Notes: generated by a model from the sequence alone, not told the origin. A stretch of DNA of 64,000 bases from Planctomycetota bacterium (GCA_024280885.1 JAJRPF010000020.1:88697-152696), one strand, 5' to 3'. Positions 37,216 through 46,607 are shown, counted from the stretch's first letter. Numbers and translations are program-made.

Positions 37216-38250
37216 TCAGATGACGTCGAGGGCCGCAAGGACGGCCGCAACCATCAGGCCCGTGAGAGCGAAGCGCGCGAGTCGGCGCGACGTCTTTGAG
37301 TCGGCGACTCCGCTGTACCGCTCCGTTCGTGCGGCGAATGCCGCAACGACCGTCGTCCCCAGCCCCACAGCGAGCGCCGCGAGTGCCAATCCGCCGAACG
37401 TCGTGCGTTCGAGTACGCACCATCCGCAGCGATGCGACGCGATCCCGTGCACCGCTGGACTCACGACGGCGATCGTCACGTGTTGTGCCAGGATCGCGAA
37501 CAACGCTCCGGCGCCGAGGACACCTGCCCAGACGCCACCCGGGAGTGGTGGCAGCGATGATCGACGGCATGCGGCAGGGACGAGCGCCGCGACGAGCAGG
37601 CTCCCGGCCACGATCATGGCCACGACAGCATTCTCGGCCCCGAAGGTCGGGATCACGGACTCCAGCCAACTGCTCCCGGCCCGGCGGAAAGCACTGGGGG
37701 CAACCAGGCAGCAACCGGTCGCCAGGATGTCATCCTCCTTGGGGATGACGAGGTAGGTCAACTCGGCCACTGCGTCGACGGCGGCGAGCGTTCCGAGGCC
37801 GAGCAGGAGCCAGGGACCCAGCGTGCCCGACCGTCCCGGCGCGCGTCGCAAGATGGCGTGTGCGGCGACCCACGCGGCGGCGGCGAGGAGCAGGAGCGGT
37901 TTCGTGACGAGGATCGTATCGAGGAGCAGCGGGAGGAAGCGTGCCGAGCCAAGAGAGCGCTCGCCGATGCGCGTGACACCCTGGATGCAGATGGTCCCGG
38001 GCCACTCGCCGACGTGGCTATCGAGTACCGCGATCAGCAGCGGCCACGATGCGGCAGCGACCACGAGCACGCCGACGGCGGCGACCACCGGACGCAAGCG
38101 AGCGGTCTCGGCCGCATCGCGCTCTTCGGCGTTCCGGGCGCGCGTGGCGAGGCGTAGCGCCCCGACCGCATGCACACTGACCGTGATGGCGAGAACGCAC
38201 TGCAACAGTGCGAGTCCGCCAGCGACGATCGAAGGAGCATTGATCAACAT
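37216..38250 (-). CDS. Polytopic membrane protein with paired-cysteine motifs
   Basis: 344 residues with about eight hydrophobic segments. Cysteines cluster in LATGCCLVAP and HRCGWCVLERTTFGG (CxxC beside a membrane helix), with another in GTICIQGVTRIG. The layout recalls VKOR-like or other thiol/metal membrane proteins, but I cannot assign a family. TATCCT is 10 nt before the ATG, which gives a leader of only about 3 nt. It is the first gene of the cluster leading to the CRTAC1 lipoprotein and ABC transporter. Confidence 0.75.
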   Translation of the reverse strand: MLINAPSIVAGGLALLQCVLAITVSVHAVGALRLATRARNAEERDAAETARLRPVVAAVGVLVVAAASWPLLIAVLDSHVGEWPGTICIQGVTRIGERSLGSARFLPLLLDTILVTKPLLLLAAAAWVAAHAILRRAPGRSGTLGPWLLLGLGTLAAVDAVAELTYLVIPKEDDILATGCCLVAPSAFRRAGSSWLESVIPTFGAENAVVAMIVAGSLLVAALVPAACRRSSLPPLPGGVWAGVLGAGALFAILAQHVTIAVVSPAVHGIASHRCGWCVLERTTFGGLALAALAVGLGTTVVAAFAARTERYSGVADSKTSRRLARFALTGLMVAAVLAALDVI

Positions 38251-38312
38251 GCGCCAGCGCAGGATAGCGACGCGACGAGGGAATCAGGCGCGTCGGCACC
38301 GGCGACACGAAT

Positions 38313-38327
38313 TGAGGCGCGGCCTCA
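38313..38327 (-). terminator. Small palindrome at the sat-cysC stop
   Basis: TGAGGC-CGC-GCCTCA includes the stop codon itself. The stem is only 6 bp and there is no U-tract; it may be incidental. Confidence 0.25.
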
Positions 38328-40046
38328 GATCCCTGCGCCGATGTACCCGTCGCGTTCGAGATGCAGGATGACGCGCTGTGCGGCCTCTTCTGCCGTGTAC
38401 TCCCCCGTGTCGATCACGACCTCGGCATTTTCCGGCTCGTCGTACGGATCGCTGATGCCGGTGAACTCCTTGATGAGCCCGGCGCGCGCCTTCGCGTAGA
38501 GCCCCTTACGGTCGCGTTGCTCGCAGACCTCCACGGACGTCGCGACGTGGACGAGGATGAAGCCGCCGTGTGACTCGATCAGCTCGCGCACCTGCCGGCG
38601 CATGGCTGCATACGGCGCGATCGGCGCGCAGACGGCGATGCCGCCGTTCTTCGTGATCTGATCCGCGACGAAGCCGATGCGCTGGATGTTCAGATTGCGG
38701 TGCTCCTTCGAGAAGCCGAGTTCCGACGAGAGGTTCTTGCGGACGATATCGCCGTCGAGCAGCGTGACGGGGCGTCCGCCCATCTCCAGCAACTTGGCGA
38801 GCAGCGCATTCGCGATCGTGGACTTGCCGGAGCCCGAGAGCCCTGTGAAGAAGACGGTGAAGCCCTGCTTGTAGCGCGGCGGGTGCGTGCGTCGTAACTC
38901 GCGTGCGACCTTCGGGAACGTGAACCAGCCCGGGATCTCGCGACCCGTCTGCAATCGCTCGCGCAACTCGGTGCCCGAGAGCGAGAGCGTGCGCGCCCCC
39001 TCCGGGACCTCGTCCTCGGCCATGTAGGCGTCGCTGTCCTCGACGTAGCGCAGCATCTTGAACGGCACCATCGTGATGCCGAGTTCCGCCTCGTGTGCGG
39101 AGAGCAACCCCTGCGCGTCGTAGGGCCCGTAGTAGGGCTTCCCGTCGGCGTCGTTGCCCGGTCCCGCATGGTCCCGACCGACGATCAGGTGCGTGCAGCC
39201 GAAGTTCTTGCGGATGATCGCGTGCCACAGAGCTTCGCGCGGGCCCGCCATCCGCATCGAGAGTGGGAGCAGGGCCAGGTAGACCGTGTGCTGCGGGTAC
39301 TGGAGCAGGAGTGCCTGGTAGCACCGAACGCGCGTGTAGTGGTCGATGTCCCCCGGCTTCGTCATCCCGACGACGGGGTGGAGCAGCAGGTTGGCTTCGT
39401 TCTCCCGGATGGCGCGCAGCGTGAGTTCGAAGTGCGCGCGGTGCATCGGATTGCGTGTCTGGAAGGCGATGACCTTGCGCCAGCCGAAGCGGGTGAACTC
39501 GCGCCGCACACCGGCCGGCGTCAGACGCAGCGCTTTCGAGTCGTAATGCAGCGGCAGTTGCAGGCCCTCGAGAGTCCCGCCGAGATACCAGCCACGCGGA
39601 CGCCGAAGCAACGAGGAGACGCCCTTGTGGTGGGGGTCCGCCGTGCCGAAAACCTGCGTCGCCTCCATCTCGCAATCGGCCTCCCACGCGTCCTCGATGG
39701 TCAGGACGGCGAGCATCACACCTTCGGGGTCGCGCAACGCGACGCGGTCGCCGAGAGCGACACTGCGCGCGAATTCCTCGGTCACTGGCAGCGAGATCGG
39801 GATCGGCCACAGGGTCCCGTCGGCGAGTCGCATGTCACGACAGACGGGCTCGTAGTCCTTGCGAGTCATGAACCCGCGTAGCGGCGAGAACGCGCCGTTC
39901 AGGAGCAACTCGACGTCGCACATTTGACGCGGTGTGAGATCCCACGACGCCCACTCCTGCGACGCGGTCTTCAGTTCCGCGGCGCGCGCGGCGTCGACGA
40001 CGAGGTTCACGAGTTCTCCGCCGTGCGGCGCGATCAGATGGTCCAT
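38325..40046 (-). CDS. Bifunctional sulfate adenylyltransferase/adenylylsulfate kinase
   Basis: 573 residues; the ATG at 40046 follows GGAGGA at 4 nt. The N-terminal ~390 residues are ATP sulfurylase, with FQTRNPMHRAHFELTLRA (QxRNPxHRAH) and GRDHAGPG (GRDHAG). The C-terminal ~180 residues are APS kinase (Walker A FFTGLSGSGKSTIANAL, then LLDGDIVRKNLSSELGFSKE). The fused enzyme makes PAPS from sulfate and ATP. The order Sat then CysC, and the intact kinase P-loop, indicate that both halves are active. PAPS could feed sulfate reduction or sulfotransferases; a sulfotransferase remnant is at 60857. No other cys genes are adjacent. Confidence 0.96.
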   Translation of the reverse strand: MDHLIAPHGGELVNLVVDAARAAELKTASQEWASWDLTPRQMCDVELLLNGAFSPLRGFMTRKDYEPVCRDMRLADGTLWPIPISLPVTEEFARSVALGDRVALRDPEGVMLAVLTIEDAWEADCEMEATQVFGTADPHHKGVSSLLRRPRGWYLGGTLEGLQLPLHYDSKALRLTPAGVRREFTRFGWRKVIAFQTRNPMHRAHFELTLRAIRENEANLLLHPVVGMTKPGDIDHYTRVRCYQALLLQYPQHTVYLALLPLSMRMAGPREALWHAIIRKNFGCTHLIVGRDHAGPGNDADGKPYYGPYDAQGLLSAHEAELGITMVPFKMLRYVEDSDAYMAEDEVPEGARTLSLSGTELRERLQTGREIPGWFTFPKVARELRRTHPPRYKQGFTVFFTGLSGSGKSTIANALLAKLLEMGGRPVTLLDGDIVRKNLSSELGFSKEHRNLNIQRIGFVADQITKNGGIAVCAPIAPYAAMRRQVRELIESHGGFILVHVATSVEVCEQRDRKGLYAKARAGLIKEFTGISDPYDEPENAEVVIDTGEYTAEEAAQRVILHLERDGYIGAGI

Positions 40047-40174
40047 CGAGTCCTCCTCGCAGCGCTCCGGACGTGGAGCGGGTCCCTCGGTACAGAAGCG
40101 ACACGGTACAGAAGAGACCGCGTGTCGCGGAGCCACTCCCGGCGGTGCTGCGCGCTCTGCCGAACTGCAGCGGA

Positions 40175-40957
40175 TCAGTTGATGCGGAAGCCCGTCTCCG
40201 GCTGCGCGCGACGGAACGCGGCGAGCCAGCGCTCGGACTCGCCGGCCCAGCCGTAGCGGACGCTCGTGAGACTCTCCGACGCGACCAGGTGCGTGAGCCC
40301 GGCATCGCTGATCTTGGTGTACGTGATCGCGAGTGACTCCAGGGCCGGCATGCTCGCAACGCTTTTCATCGCTGCGTCCGTGATGCCCTGCGCCTGGATG
40401 AGGTCGAGTCGCCGCAGCGCTGGCATCCGCGCCAGACGCGCGACGCCGGCATCGGTGAAGGGCGCCGACCAACCGCCGAGGCGCAGCGTCTCGACCTGCG
40501 TGAGTGTCGCGAGAAGCTCGAGATCCGCGTCCGTCGGGGCCGCGGCGCCCTCGCTGCCCGGCCGGCCCTCGCCATCGCGCCAGATCATGACCTCGCGCAG
40601 TTCGGGGAGATTGTGAAGGAGGCGCAGATCCGCGTCGGTGTAGTCGGCGTCGAGTCGCACGGCGCGCACGTCGGAGAGGGTGCTCACGTCCAGATCCGCG
40701 AGCGGTCCGCCCTGGCGGCGTAGGAACACGACGAGTGCGCTCCGATCGGCGGCGATCTCGGGCGTGGCGTCGATCGCGGTGACCGCACTCGGTAGGGCAG
40801 GCGCCTGGAGCGCTGCCCCCGGCTTGCGCGGCGGTGTCACGCTCGGATGCTCGGGCTCTGACGTCGAGCATCCCGCGAGACTCGTGAGTCCGGCGAGGCC
40901 CACCGTGGCGACGAGAACGAGGGCGATGAGGGCGTGCGGTCCGTTCGGCATGGGCAT
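40175..40957 (-). CDS. Leucine-rich-repeat lipoprotein
   Basis: 260 residues; GGAG is 4 nt before the ATG. The signal peptide ends in a lipobox (LAGLTSLAGCS, Cys about 30). The rest is four to six LRR units of the ~24-residue kind common in planctomycetes (TDADLRLLHNLPELREVMIW, TDADLELLATLTQVETLRLG, TDAGVARLARMPALRRLDLI, SDAGLTHLVASESLTSVRYG). It is probably an envelope protein-binding protein. It lies alone between sat-cysC and the phosphorelay operon. Confidence 0.85.
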   Translation of the reverse strand: MPMPNGPHALIALVLVATVGLAGLTSLAGCSTSEPEHPSVTPPRKPGAALQAPALPSAVTAIDATPEIAADRSALVVFLRRQGGPLADLDVSTLSDVRAVRLDADYTDADLRLLHNLPELREVMIWRDGEGRPGSEGAAAPTDADLELLATLTQVETLRLGGWSAPFTDAGVARLARMPALRRLDLIQAQGITDAAMKSVASMPALESLAITYTKISDAGLTHLVASESLTSVRYGWAGESERWLAAFRRAQPETGFRIN

Positions 40958-41189
40958 CTGGCTCCACGTGGGCGTTCAGGGCGTCGGATCGTCTGGCGGC
41001 AGCTTGGACGCGCTCCGGCGTCGGGAGTTCTGATCGATCGCATATCGTCCCCGTTTGACCGTCGCCACACGGTTCAATTCGCGGCGCCCTGCTCGGCTCG
41101 ACGGTCGCGGATCGGACATCCGACCGCCTGGTTCCGAGGCTATAAGGCCCCAAGGCCGACCCGGTCTGTGAGGATCGCCGTTGGTGGCG

Positions 41190-42080
41190 CTACTTCACGT
41201 CACGGAACTTCACGAGCGTCACCTCGTTGCCGGTCTCATTGAACGTGACCTCGTCCATGAACGTCCGCATCAGAAGTACGCCACGGCCGCTCAGGCGATC
41301 GAGATTCTCGTCGGCGAGCGCGTCGGGCAATCTGTCGGGCGCGAACCCCGGGCCTTCGTCGCGGATGACGAAGCGCGCCTTCTGACGGTCCACCGATGCG
41401 CGAACGTGTACGCGGCGTTCGGAGAACGGCGGCGTCTTCGCGCGCTCCTTCAGCAGAGCGCAATATGCCGAGAGATCCTCGTTGCGCAACTTGGAGTCAA
41501 GCTCCAGATTGCCATGCTCGACTGCGTTTTGAAGCGCTTCGTGTAACGCGATCGCGATCTGGTTGGACTCCGTCTCGTCGCAGATGCCCATGAGTAGTAT
41601 GGCGGATTGCACGTGACGCACGAGTGGCTGGATAAGCGAGACGTCCGAGTCGAGATCGAATTCGTATTCGCCGCGCTGCATGGCGCGGCAGAGCTCGCGC
41701 TCGGCGTGTTGTTCGCGAGAGAGTGCAACGACGTCGCAGATCGTCTCGATCAAATGCTCTTGCATGACGCGCTTTGGCACGTAGCTCGCGGCGCCGGCCG
41801 CGAGGGCCTGCACCGCGATATCCTCGCTGCCCCGTGACGTCAACAGGATGACGGGCAGCCCCGCGTGCAGTCGGCGCAACTCGGAGACGAGCGCGATGCC
41901 GTCCATCTCCGGCATCACCAGGTCGGTCACCACGACTTCCGGCTGGTGACGGGCGACCGTCCGGAGCGCGTGGGCCGCTGAGTCCACAATTTCCACGTCG
42001 AACGATTGTTCCTCGTTCAAGAGCGCCTCGATCAACACTCGGTCGAGGCGCGCGTCGTCCACTACCAGCACTCGTGTCAT
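41190..42080 (-). CDS. Response regulator with GHKL (anti-sigma-type) ATPase domain
   Basis: 296 residues. The N-terminal receiver (~1-125) has VLVVDDARLDRVL, the phosphoacceptor Asp in VVVTDLVMPEMDG, and LLTSRG and K in SYVPKRV. The C-terminal half is an HATPase_c domain of the RsbW/SpoIIAB type (ALHEALQNAVEHGN N-box, DEGPGF G1, GRGVLLMRTFMDEV G2). Such proteins link a phosphorelay to partner switching or to sigma control. The start at 42080 overlaps the stop of the hybrid kinase by 4 bp, so it is the likely output partner. Confidence 0.9.
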   Translation of the reverse strand: MTRVLVVDDARLDRVLIEALLNEEQSFDVEIVDSAAHALRTVARHQPEVVVTDLVMPEMDGIALVSELRRLHAGLPVILLTSRGSEDIAVQALAAGAASYVPKRVMQEHLIETICDVVALSREQHAERELCRAMQRGEYEFDLDSDVSLIQPLVRHVQSAILLMGICDETESNQIAIALHEALQNAVEHGNLELDSKLRNEDLSAYCALLKERAKTPPFSERRVHVRASVDRQKARFVIRDEGPGFAPDRLPDALADENLDRLSGRGVLLMRTFMDEVTFNETGNEVTLVKFRDVK

Positions 42081-45000
42081 GACTCTCTCCGCGAAGACGA
42101 GTGTAGCGGCTCGAGCAGGAGTTGGTCCATCAGCCGTTCGCACGCAGCCACGAGAGCTTCGGCGAGACGGTTCGCGTCCGGCGGTGGCGGCTTCGCCTGC
42201 AATCGGTCGGAGAGGTCACTCGCGTCGGCCGCGTCGAAGTGCCGCAGCGAGCCGTGGAGTGTGTGGGCGGCGCGGTGGAGAGCCTCGGCGTCGGCGCTCT
42301 TGACAGCTTGCCGGAGATCCTCCAACAGCCGCGGAGCCTCCTCGAGAAACGTCGTCGCGAGAAGCTGCTGGAGACCCGCCGGTCCCCACGGCGCTTTCTC
42401 CGCCGCGGCCGCAGGTGTCGGCGGTGGTCTTCGTCCAAAGCGCTTGAGGATGGACTCCATCTCTTCGATCGACGCGGGCTTCGCGCTGACGTCATCCATT
42501 CCGGCGGCCAGGCATCGATCGCGCTGCTCGCTGCCGGTGTCGCCGGTCACCGCCACGATGGGGAGCTTGTGTCCTGCGCTCCGGATCGCGCGGGTAGCTT
42601 CTGGCCCGCTCATCCCATCGAGCCCGACATCCATCAGAACGACGTCGAACGTGCTGCCAGCGATGCGGCGAACGGCAGTTGCGCCGTCGCCCACGACGAT
42701 GGCGTCCGCGCCGATCTCCCGCGCGAGTGCGGCCATGACCTCGCGATTGAGCGGCGAGTCATCCACGATCAATACGCGGATGGGCGCTGCTCCGACGGGG
42801 ACGTCGCCCTGACCGCGCTGTGGTGGTTCCGTGGGCAGCTCATCGTCTGCGGCGCCGTGTGCGTCAGTGGCGTCGGCGCTCTGCTCCGGATGCAATGCCG
42901 CGGCGACCACGCGCGCGAGTTCCGCGACAACGAATGGCTTGCTCAGAAAACCCCGCGCGCCGTCGTGGCGCAGATCCGCTTCGCTCGCGTCCAGCCGGAA
43001 CCCCGACGCGATCACGAGTGCGACGTGCGGATTCACCTGCCGCAGCGCAGCCAGCAACTCGATGCCGTTCATCCCGGGCATCACGAAGTCGGTGAGTACG
43101 AGATCGATGCTGTCGCCATGCTCGTGATAGAGCGCCAGAGCGTGCTCGCCATCGTTCGCCACGATGACGTCGTACCCGATCGACTCGAGCATGTGCCGCG
43201 CGACCTCACGGATGACGGGTTCGTCGTCGACGAGCAGCACGCGCCCGCTACCGCGAATGACGTCGTCGGAATCCGGCGATCGCTCCGTCACGCTGCCTTT
43301 CGCGAGCGGCAGATAGAGCTTGAACTGCGTGCCGCGCCCCGGCTCGCTGTACACGTTGATCGATCCGCCGTGACCGCGCACGGTCCCGAACACCGCCGCC
43401 AGACCGAGCCCCGTCCCCTTGCCGATCTCCTTCGTCGTAAAGAACGGCTCGAATACGCGTGCGATCACGTCTGGCGGCATGCCGATGCCCGTATCGGCGA
43501 CTCCGATCTCGACGTATGCGCCGGGCGCGATGTGCGGCACGAGGCCCTGGCCGGTGTCCTCGTCGATCTCGGTCACGGCCGTCGTGAACGTGATCGTTCC
43601 GTCGCCCGTCAGGGCATCGCGCGCGTTGTTGCTCAGGTTGAGGATCGCGCTCTCGAGTGCGGCGGTGTCTCCCTCGATGCACGCGTCGCCTGCACGGAGA
43701 CGGGTCTCCACCCGGATCCCCGGCTCGACCGTGAGCTGGAAGACGCGGATCGACTCGCGCACGAGGGCATCGACGTCGAGCGTGACGCGTTGCGTCGGGC
43801 CGGGGCGCGCGAACTCCATGAGCTGGCGGACGAGGTCCGCCGCCCGCTGTGCCGTGGCATGGATGAGCTCGATATTCCGGACCCGGTCCTCGGGCCGACC
43901 ATTGCCGCGACGCAGGAGGTCCGCGCTGCCGAGGATCCCTCCGAGGAGGTTATTGAAGTCGTGCGCAATACCTCCAGCCAGTTGGCCGAGGAGGCTCATC
44001 TTCTCGGCCTGCGCGAGGTCGCGCTGCGTCTCCTTCAGTCGGGTGTACGCCTTCCCTACTTCGGACGTCCGGCGTTCCTCCGCGCGGACGGCCGCGGTCA
44101 ACTCGCCGCGCGTCGTTCGCAGGCTGTGTGTCATGCGGTTGAAGCTCGCAGCCAGTTCACCGACCTCGTCGTCGGTCTGCACGTCGAGCTTCAGGTCGAG
44201 CTCGCCCCGCGCGACACGCCCGGCGCCATCGGTCAGCAACAGCAGCGGTTCCACGCTGCGACGGATGAGGGCGAGACCGACGAGCAGGACGGTCAGGAAA
44301 CCCGTCGCCGTCAACACGATGATCGTGTTGCGCATCCCGTCCACCGGCGCAAAGATCGTGGCGTGGGGAACGGCGATGACGAGACCGAGATCCGACGCCG
44401 CCTGCGGCACGAATGCGACGCGCAGCGACTCGCCACCGTCATCCGATGCGGACAGAACTCCCGCACGCCCCTCGCGCAACAGGCGCGTTGACTCCCGTGC
44501 CGAGACGTCGCGGCGCACTGCGCCAGGCGGGTCCGTCGCGGCGACGCGACCGGAGAGTTCCACGACGTACGCGTAGCCGTCGGCACCGGCGCGGGCGGGC
44601 GGCAGAAGATCGGATACGAGGTCGGCGACGACGACTTCGATTGCGATCACTCCGATGACGCCGCCGCTCTCTTCGGTGTCGTCGACGCCGGCGTGATCGC
44701 GGATTGGACGCCAGATCACCATGCGCGTCGGTTCGGCGTCGTTTCCCGGAAGAACGCGTGAGATATGAGGCGTTGCGTCCGTCGCGACGAGTGCGGCGCG
44801 GAACCACGACGCTCCCGAACCATCCACGAGATCGTAGCTGCGCTCTCCGTCCACGACGTTGATCGCCGCCCGTCCGTCGCGGCGGTAGAGCCGGAACGCC
44901 TTGCACGTCGGCTTCAATCCAGCAACGCGAACGTAGCTCTCTTCGAGCTGTGCGAGTTGTTCGTCCGCGATGAGCGTGCGACCGATGCGGAGAGACGTGA

Positions 45001-45226
45001 AGTACTCTTCGAGCAGGCGATCATCGGCCAGGATCTCCGCGTCATCAAGCACACCGTCGAGACGGGCTGTGATCGCGGTGTTGAGTGCCGCGGCGGACGC
45101 TTCGAGACCATGGTCGGCCTGCGTGCGGAGACTCTCTGCAGTGACGACGTAGACCGCAACTTCGGCTCCCACCACGAGCACGAGCAGCGGCAGGAGCACG
45201 AGCAGGACGAACTTGCGTGCGAGCAC
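42077..45226 (-). CDS. Hybrid histidine kinase with two receivers and an HPt domain
   Basis: 1049 residues from a GTG at 45226, just after the upstream stop. One N-terminal membrane segment (FVLLVLLPLLVLVVGAEVAV), a ~270-residue Cache-like extracytoplasmic sensor, a second membrane segment (TIIVLTATGFLTVLLVGLAL) and HAMP. Then HisKA (LAGGIAHDFNNLLGGILGS), HATPase_c (NLSNNARDAL, DTGIGM, GKGTGLGLA), two receivers (LVDDEPVIREVA with LTDFVMPGMNG; LIVDDSPLNREV with LMDVGLDGMSG) and an HPt with HTLHGSLRHF. This is a full multistep phosphorelay in one protein. The PstS-like lipoprotein before it and the response regulator after it are probably its ligand-binding and output partners. Confidence 0.94.
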   Translation of the reverse strand: MLARKFVLLVLLPLLVLVVGAEVAVYVVTAESLRTQADHGLEASAAALNTAITARLDGVLDDAEILADDRLLEEYFTSLRIGRTLIADEQLAQLEESYVRVAGLKPTCKAFRLYRRDGRAAINVVDGERSYDLVDGSGASWFRAALVATDATPHISRVLPGNDAEPTRMVIWRPIRDHAGVDDTEESGGVIGVIAIEVVVADLVSDLLPPARAGADGYAYVVELSGRVAATDPPGAVRRDVSARESTRLLREGRAGVLSASDDGGESLRVAFVPQAASDLGLVIAVPHATIFAPVDGMRNTIIVLTATGFLTVLLVGLALIRRSVEPLLLLTDGAGRVARGELDLKLDVQTDDEVGELAASFNRMTHSLRTTRGELTAAVRAEERRTSEVGKAYTRLKETQRDLAQAEKMSLLGQLAGGIAHDFNNLLGGILGSADLLRRGNGRPEDRVRNIELIHATAQRAADLVRQLMEFARPGPTQRVTLDVDALVRESIRVFQLTVEPGIRVETRLRAGDACIEGDTAALESAILNLSNNARDALTGDGTITFTTAVTEIDEDTGQGLVPHIAPGAYVEIGVADTGIGMPPDVIARVFEPFFTTKEIGKGTGLGLAAVFGTVRGHGGSINVYSEPGRGTQFKLYLPLAKGSVTERSPDSDDVIRGSGRVLLVDDEPVIREVARHMLESIGYDVIVANDGEHALALYHEHGDSIDLVLTDFVMPGMNGIELLAALRQVNPHVALVIASGFRLDASEADLRHDGARGFLSKPFVVAELARVVAAALHPEQSADATDAHGAADDELPTEPPQRGQGDVPVGAAPIRVLIVDDSPLNREVMAALAREIGADAIVVGDGATAVRRIAGSTFDVVLMDVGLDGMSGPEATRAIRSAGHKLPIVAVTGDTGSEQRDRCLAAGMDDVSAKPASIEEMESILKRFGRRPPPTPAAAAEKAPWGPAGLQQLLATTFLEEAPRLLEDLRQAVKSADAEALHRAAHTLHGSLRHFDAADASDLSDRLQAKPPPPDANRLAEALVAACERLMDQLLLEPLHSSSRRES

Positions 45227-45227
45227 C

Positions 45228-46280
45228 TCAGCGGTTCCAGACGACGCAGCCGTCGGCGGTCGAAGGCCAGTACGCGAAGAGAGCGCCCAGTTCGCGGCCC
45301 TCGTCGAGACTCACCGTGCCGGCTGCCCGCATCACGTCCTGCCCTGCATCGCCGAGGAGCCAATCGATGAAGTCCTTGGCGGCGCCCTGCGGTTCGCCGC
45401 GCGTGGCGAGGTAGAGCGGGCGGAAGAGCGCGTAGCGTCCGGCGGCGATCGCGCTCGCGGTCGGCGGGACCCCGTCGAGCTCCAGTATGCGCACGTTGCG
45501 CTTGCGCGCGCTGGACACGCCCGTGACAGCGAATGAGTACGGCGTCTTCTCGACGAACTTCTCGATCGGGCCGCTCGAGCGATAGAAGATCGCGTCCCTA
45601 GTGTAGTCGATCTCCGGTTCTCCGAAGAGCATCCGTCTCGTCATGTAGCCGACGCCCGAGACGTTCCCTCGGACCGTCTGGCGCCGGAACACCAGCAGGA
45701 TGCGCGCGTCGTCGCCGCCCAACTCGCTCCAGTTGGTGATCTTGCCCAGCAGGATGTTCTTCGCTTCTTCGCGCGTGATGCTGCGAACGTTGTTGTCGGC
45801 GTGCGTGAAGAAGACGAGCGCGTCCCACGCGACGTGCGTCAATACGATGCCGCCCTCTTTCGCCGGAAACCGGGTGGGCAGGCATTGTCGACACGTGCCG
45901 CCGATATCTGACGAACCGCCGGCAGTCGCGCGGATGCCACGCGTCGCACCGCCGCCGGTGATGCTGATCTCGATCCCCGTGGCGTCGCGATACGCGTTGG
46001 CTGCGTCGACCATGTAGGCCTTCTTCGAGATGTCACAGCCGGTCCAGGTCAGCGCCACGCGCGCCACGGGATCGAGCGGCTCGGGAGCTGGTGGCGCTTC
46101 CGGTTCCGTGACGCGCTCCGCGCGCGGTGGCTTGACCACCCGGCTTCGTCCGTTGTCGCATCCGCCGAGCACCAGCGAGACGAGGACCGCAGCCAGCGCG
46201 ACGACGAGACGACGAGACCGAGGGCTCGCCGAAGCCGCGAGCCGGGTCGATTTCCGCGCGCGTCGCTGCTCCACCGCCAT
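45228..46280 (-). CDS. PstS-like substrate-binding lipoprotein
   Basis: 350 residues; GGAGGAGG is 6 nt before the ATG. A basic N-terminus, hydrophobic segment and lipobox (VSLVLGGCDNG) indicate a lipoprotein. The body is a PBP type II fold with PstS-like elements: TGIEISITGGGATRGIRATA, GGSSDIGGTCR, VAWDALVFFTHADN, ILLGKITNWSELGG, and SGVGYMTRRM. The extra cysteines GTCRQC are unusual. There are no pstC/A/B genes nearby; the stop is next to the start of a hybrid kinase. I infer a sensory role with that kinase rather than phosphate uptake. Confidence 0.85.
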   Translation of the reverse strand: MAVEQRRARKSTRLAASASPRSRRLVVALAAVLVSLVLGGCDNGRSRVVKPPRAERVTEPEAPPAPEPLDPVARVALTWTGCDISKKAYMVDAANAYRDATGIEISITGGGATRGIRATAGGSSDIGGTCRQCLPTRFPAKEGGIVLTHVAWDALVFFTHADNNVRSITREEAKNILLGKITNWSELGGDDARILLVFRRQTVRGNVSGVGYMTRRMLFGEPEIDYTRDAIFYRSSGPIEKFVEKTPYSFAVTGVSSARKRNVRILELDGVPPTASAIAAGRYALFRPLYLATRGEPQGAAKDFIDWLLGDAGQDVMRAAGTVSLDEGRELGALFAYWPSTADGCVVWNR

Positions 46281-46322
46281 GGACTGCCTCCTCCACTGAT
46301 CCACACCCTACCGGTTTTGCTC

Positions 46323-46338
46323 CCGGCGCGCGCGCCGG
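46323..46338. promoter_or_regulatory. 16-bp perfect palindrome upstream of the PstS-like/kinase operon
   Basis: CCGGCGCGCGCGCCGG lies 42 bp before the start codon of the PstS-like gene. It could be an operator or a chance GC palindrome. Confidence 0.35.
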
Positions 46339-46348
46339 AGACCTGTCG

Positions 46349-46553
46349 CTAGGGGCCCGGCCAGAAACCCCCGCGGCACCGGTGAAACGGTGATCGCCGA
46401 ACGACGTGCGGAGCATGCACCGCGCCCGGGCGGGTCGTCTGCCGCGGCTGCCAGGCTCGGAGACTCCCCGGAGTCGAGTCGCCCGTCACCCACGACAGCC
46501 GTCCCACCCGGACACGTCCGGCTATCCACGGGGGTTTCTGGCCGCACCCCTAG
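46349..46553. mobile_element. MITE-like element with 28-bp terminal inverted repeats
   Basis: 46349-46376 and 46526-46553 are inverted copies, 25 of 28 matching. They start CTAGGGG and contain GGCCAGAAACCCCCG. They enclose about 150 bp without a credible gene (an internal hairpin GACTCC/GGAGTC near 46470). The total of 205 bp is a usual MITE size. No clear target duplication is visible. Confidence 0.5.
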
Positions 46554-46572
46554 GCTCCCGCCGAAATCTCTC

Positions 46573-46600
46573 TGTAACCTTCGGCCTTCCCACGCGACCT
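46573..46600 (+). promoter_or_regulatory. ECF-sigma-like promoter of dprA, shared with comF
   Basis: TGTAAC at 46573-46578, 16 nt spacer, CGACCT at 46595-46600, 7 nt to the ATG. It has the same spacing and nearly the same sequence as upstream of comF (8134). Confidence 0.6.
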
Positions 46601-46607
46601 GGGATGT

